Positions 5,480 to 7,209 of a stretch of 7,209 bases of DNA are shown piece by piece; positions within the stretch are counted from its first letter, which is position 1; each line of letters opens with the position of its first letter. Location: contig CAMUZD010000082.1 in the NCBI GenBank assembly GCA_947165115.1, positions 1 through 7,209 of the forward strand. The letters are read 5' to 3'. Source of the stretch: an uncultured Clostridia bacterium. Its GTDB lineage: Bacteria; Bacillota; Clostridia; Oscillospirales; Acutalibacteraceae. The notes below the pieces were generated by a model. The model was not told where the DNA came from, ran no database searches, and saw only the letters and a program-made list of their open reading frames with translations. Both the position numbers and the translations under genes were made by a program.

Positions 5480-5643
5480 AGATTGTGAATAAAGCAGAGT
5501 TTTTCACGCTGAAAACGGCTGTTTTTCAATGATTTTTGACTGCTTTCTTCACTTTATTCACATAGTTATTCACTTTTTTCGAAAGCGGTGATTTTTGTTG
5601 AAAGTGACGATTTTGGTAAAAATTTTGTAATTTTCCGGCCGTT
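5480..5643. promoter_or_regulatory. nth-ogg spacer with DnaA-box-like words
   Basis: This AT-rich spacer holds TTATTCACA at 5554-5562 (plus) and at 5492 to 5484 (minus), both fitting the DnaA box TTWTNCACA, and the near match TTATTCACT at 5566-5574. No clear sigma-A promoter for ogg was found. The words could be DnaA sites or chance in AT-rich DNA. Confidence 0.35.
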
Positions 5644-6282
5644 TCAGCGGCTGTTTTTAAGACCGTAAGTGCAGAATTCTTTCATGCAGCATTCGGCGCA
5701 TTTCGGCCTGCCGGAAACACAGGTGTCCCTGCCGTGGAGCACGGCGCGGTGGCAGAAATCGTTGCTCTTTTCGGGGGGCAGGATTTTGCGCAGTTCAATT
5801 TCGACTTTTTTCGGATCCTTCGTATCGACGAGGCCGAGCAGATTTGTGATTCTTATCAGATGCGTGTCGCAGACCACAGCGGGCTTGCCGTAAACGTCGC
5901 CCATAATCAGATTCGCGGTTTTCCTGCCGACTCCGGGCAGCGAAACGAGGTCGTCGAGATTATCGGGCACCTTTGAATCAAATCTTTCGATGATTTCACG
6001 GCACATGTTGACTATATCGCGCGCCTTCGCCCTGAAAAATCCGCAGGAATGCACGAGCTTTTCCACATCCGCGATATCCGCGGCGGCGAAATCCTCAGCC
6101 GTCCTATACTTCTCAAAAAGCGCGGGAGTGACGAGATTCACACGCGCGTCGGTGCACTGCGCGGAGAGGCGGGTGGCAATCAGAAGCTGGAGCGGATCGC
6201 TGTATTCGAGCGAGCATATAGCCTCGGGATATTTCTTTTCGAGCGCTTCAACGGCGGCCAGCGCCTTCTGCTTTTTTGTCAT
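5644..6282 (-). CDS. nth: Endonuclease III (DNA glycosylase/AP lyase)
   Basis: This cytoplasmic glycosylase removes oxidised pyrimidines such as thymine glycol and cuts the abasic site by beta-elimination. The 212 residues match the E. coli length (211). LLIATRLSAQCTD (33-45) is the family signature for the first helices. The helix-hairpin-helix LPGVGRKTANLIM (115-127) contains the catalytic Lys121 (Lys120 in E. coli), and CDTHLIR (138-144) contains the catalytic Asp139 (Asp138). The C-terminus carries the 4Fe-4S loop with Cys188, Cys195, Cys198 and Cys204 in C-x6-C-x2-C-x5-C spacing, all intact. A start at 6282 is supported by GGGAGGT at 6297 to 6291, 8 bases upstream. No convincing terminator follows the stop, so read-through into ogg is possible, making a repair gene pair. 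It diverges from the lipoprotein gene at 6471. Confidence 0.97.
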   Translation of the reverse strand: MTKKQKALAAVEALEKKYPEAICSLEYSDPLQLLIATRLSAQCTDARVNLVTPALFEKYRTAEDFAAADIADVEKLVHSCGFFRAKARDIVNMCREIIERFDSKVPDNLDDLVSLPGVGRKTANLIMGDVYGKPAVVCDTHLIRITNLLGLVDTKDPKKVEIELRKILPPEKSNDFCHRAVLHGRDTCVSGRPKCAECCMKEFCTYGLKNSR

Positions 6283-6314
6283 TTTTTACAACCTCCCGTC
6301 GGTTCTTTAAGCAG

Positions 6315-6343
6315 ATTATACAACAAATAAAAACCAAATTAAA
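6315..6343 (-). promoter_or_regulatory. Probable nth promoter
   Basis: On the minus strand a perfect -10 box TATAAT lies at 6320 to 6315, with a partial -35 TTTAAT at 6343 to 6338 and a 17-base spacer. Transcription would start near 6308, some 25 bases before the nth ATG. Confidence 0.6.
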
Positions 6344-6381
6344 GCGGTTTGTAAATAATTTTTTCACGAAACAGAAAATTA

Positions 6382-6410
6382 TTGCAGTTTAAAATTTAAT
6401 ATGCTAGTAT
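6382..6410 (+). promoter_or_regulatory. Probable promoter of the terminal lipoprotein gene
   Basis: TTGCAG (6382-6387) and TAGTAT (6405-6410) are separated by 17 bases, and TGC directly before the -10 makes it an extended -10 promoter. The leader of about 54 bases contains a small hairpin, AAGCG (6435-6439) with CGCTT (6446-6450), before the ribosome binding site AGGGGG (6459-6464). Confidence 0.6.
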
Positions 6411-6470
6411 ATAGTTGTTGAATTATCTTTAATCAAGCGGCCATACGCTTCAGTCTATAGGGGGATAATT

Positions 6471-7209
6471 ATGAAAAAGAATACAAAATCATTGATCGCC
6501 GTCATTCTCTGCCTTATTCTAACGGCGGCTGTATTCACCGCCTGCGGTAAAAAAGGAGAGACCGGCGAATCAACAACGCTCTCTCCCGATGAGTCATGGG
6601 CTCCGGGCGGCGAAACATATCAGCCGGTAACAATTACCGACGTTGAGCTCGCGGAGATAGTCAAGGAGGCTCTCGGCGACGACGCCAAGGACTTCAACGG
6701 CGACCTCTCCTCGCTCTCGAGCGCTCAGCTGAGCAAGGTCAAGCAGACCGCCGCGCTCAACGGCTACATCGTCACAAAGGATGAGGACGGCAAGACCGTA
6801 ATCCAGAAGGACAATATCGGCGTGACCGAGGTCGAATCGAGCGTTTACGATGAAATTCTTTCGGAGGCAGGCCTCGAAAACGGCAAGAAGGTTACTCCTT
6901 CCCAGTATGACCGCGTTTCAAGGAAGGCGGATGAAATGGGCGTGACCGCCGTCACGAACAAAAACGGCGACGTCACAATAATCCAGAAGGAAACAACCGT
7001 TGCTCCTGCTACCCAGGGCAACACGGCGAATACAAGAACTCCTCAGAGCTCCCAGAATGCAAATAATTCTTCCACGACTGCGGGCACACAGCCTCCCACA
7101 CAGTCCTCGCCGACCACCAGAAATATCAATACGGGCTCTCCGGTAGGCGGCGGAGGAACCTCTTATCAGTGGAACTCCACCACAGCCGCGCCTCCGACGA
7201 TCAATATCA
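6471..7209 (+). CDS. Putative lipoprotein with a duplicated domain (3' end missing)
   Basis: The frame opens at ATG 6471, 6 bases after AGGGGG, and is still open at the window end (246 residues visible). Residues 1-25 are a lipoprotein signal: MKKNTK, a hydrophobic core, and the lipobox FTAC with Cys25, the predicted lipid-bearing residue. Phe at -3 is not the consensus Leu but is tolerated. After a short acidic linker come two similar segments, about 53-114 and 118-174. Each has a helix-like E-I-(V/L)-x-E-A stretch, then a (S/T)-x-x-Q-(L/Y) helix, then a strand pair around (D/N)-G ending in IQK. From 175 on the chain is rich in Thr, Ser, Pro, Gln and Asn, like a wall-spanning linker, so a further domain may lie beyond the edge. 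I do not recognise the family. An extracellular role on the membrane face is inferred; no function is assigned. Confidence 0.85.
   Translation, partial: MKKNTKSLIAVILCLILTAAVFTACGKKGETGESTTLSPDESWAPGGETYQPVTITDVELAEIVKEALGDDAKDFNGDLSSLSSAQLSKVKQTAALNGYIVTKDEDGKTVIQKDNIGVTEVESSVYDEILSEAGLENGKKVTPSQYDRVSRKADEMGVTAVTNKNGDVTIIQKETTVAPATQGNTANTRTPQSSQNANNSSTTAGTQPPTQSSPTTRNINTGSPVGGGGTSYQWNSTTAAPPTINI

Noticed and set aside
5470..5529. N-terminal extension of the ogg product from a TTG start
   Set aside because: No Shine-Dalgarno precedes the TTG, whereas AAGGAA precedes the ATG at 5469, which also fits the OGG domain start.
5480..5643. Chromosomal origin of replication
   Set aside because: Only two exact DnaA-box words, and none of dnaA, dnaN or other usual origin neighbours are present.
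5600..5643. Terminator after nth
   Set aside because: Only a 4-bp GC stem overlapping the stop codon and AT-only inverted repeats were found, too weak to call.
6411..6470. Riboswitch in the lipoprotein leader
   Set aside because: The leader is about 54 bases with a single 5-bp hairpin; no known riboswitch core could be fitted.

Overview
The window reads as chromosomal DNA from an anaerobic, Gram-positive-type bacterium of the Firmicutes (Clostridia; a gut Oscillospiraceae/Ruminococcaceae-like lineage is my best guess). The basis is strong AAGGAG-type ribosome binding sites, sigma-A-like TATAAT promoters, Clostridia-like versions of MurD, PutP, Ogg and Nth, a lipoprotein with a Ser/Thr/Pro/Gln-rich linker, and intergenic hairpin repeats of a kind I associate from memory with gut Clostridia genomes. 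No database search was possible.

Layout. (1) Minus strand, 29 to 2358: a TTTACA-N17-TATAAT promoter drives a secreted SGNH/GDSL hydrolase, then murD only 15 bases downstream, then the first codons of a further gene that leaves the window. (2) 2260 to 3054: a 795-base gap without genes. Its outer parts are promoters; its middle (about 2361 to 2824) is a mosaic of short palindromes. These include a four-unit array of mini-hairpins, two REP-like GTAG-plus-hairpin units, and a hairpin element that looks split by a 211-bp insertion. (3) Plus strand, 3055 to 4560: a complete PutP-type sodium/proline symporter, ended by a strong hairpin at 4614 to 4640 that also lies between convergent genes. (4) Minus strand, 4657 to 6282: two base-excision-repair glycosylases, an OGG1-type 8-oxoguanine glycosylase and endonuclease III, separated by 174 AT-rich bases with DnaA-box-like words. 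(5) Plus strand, 6471 to the end: a lipoprotein with an internal duplication, cut off by the window edge.

The coding genes are mostly housekeeping: wall synthesis, proline uptake and oxidative DNA-damage repair. The signals that look least described are the palindrome mosaic at 2361 to 2824 and the duplicated domain of the terminal lipoprotein.
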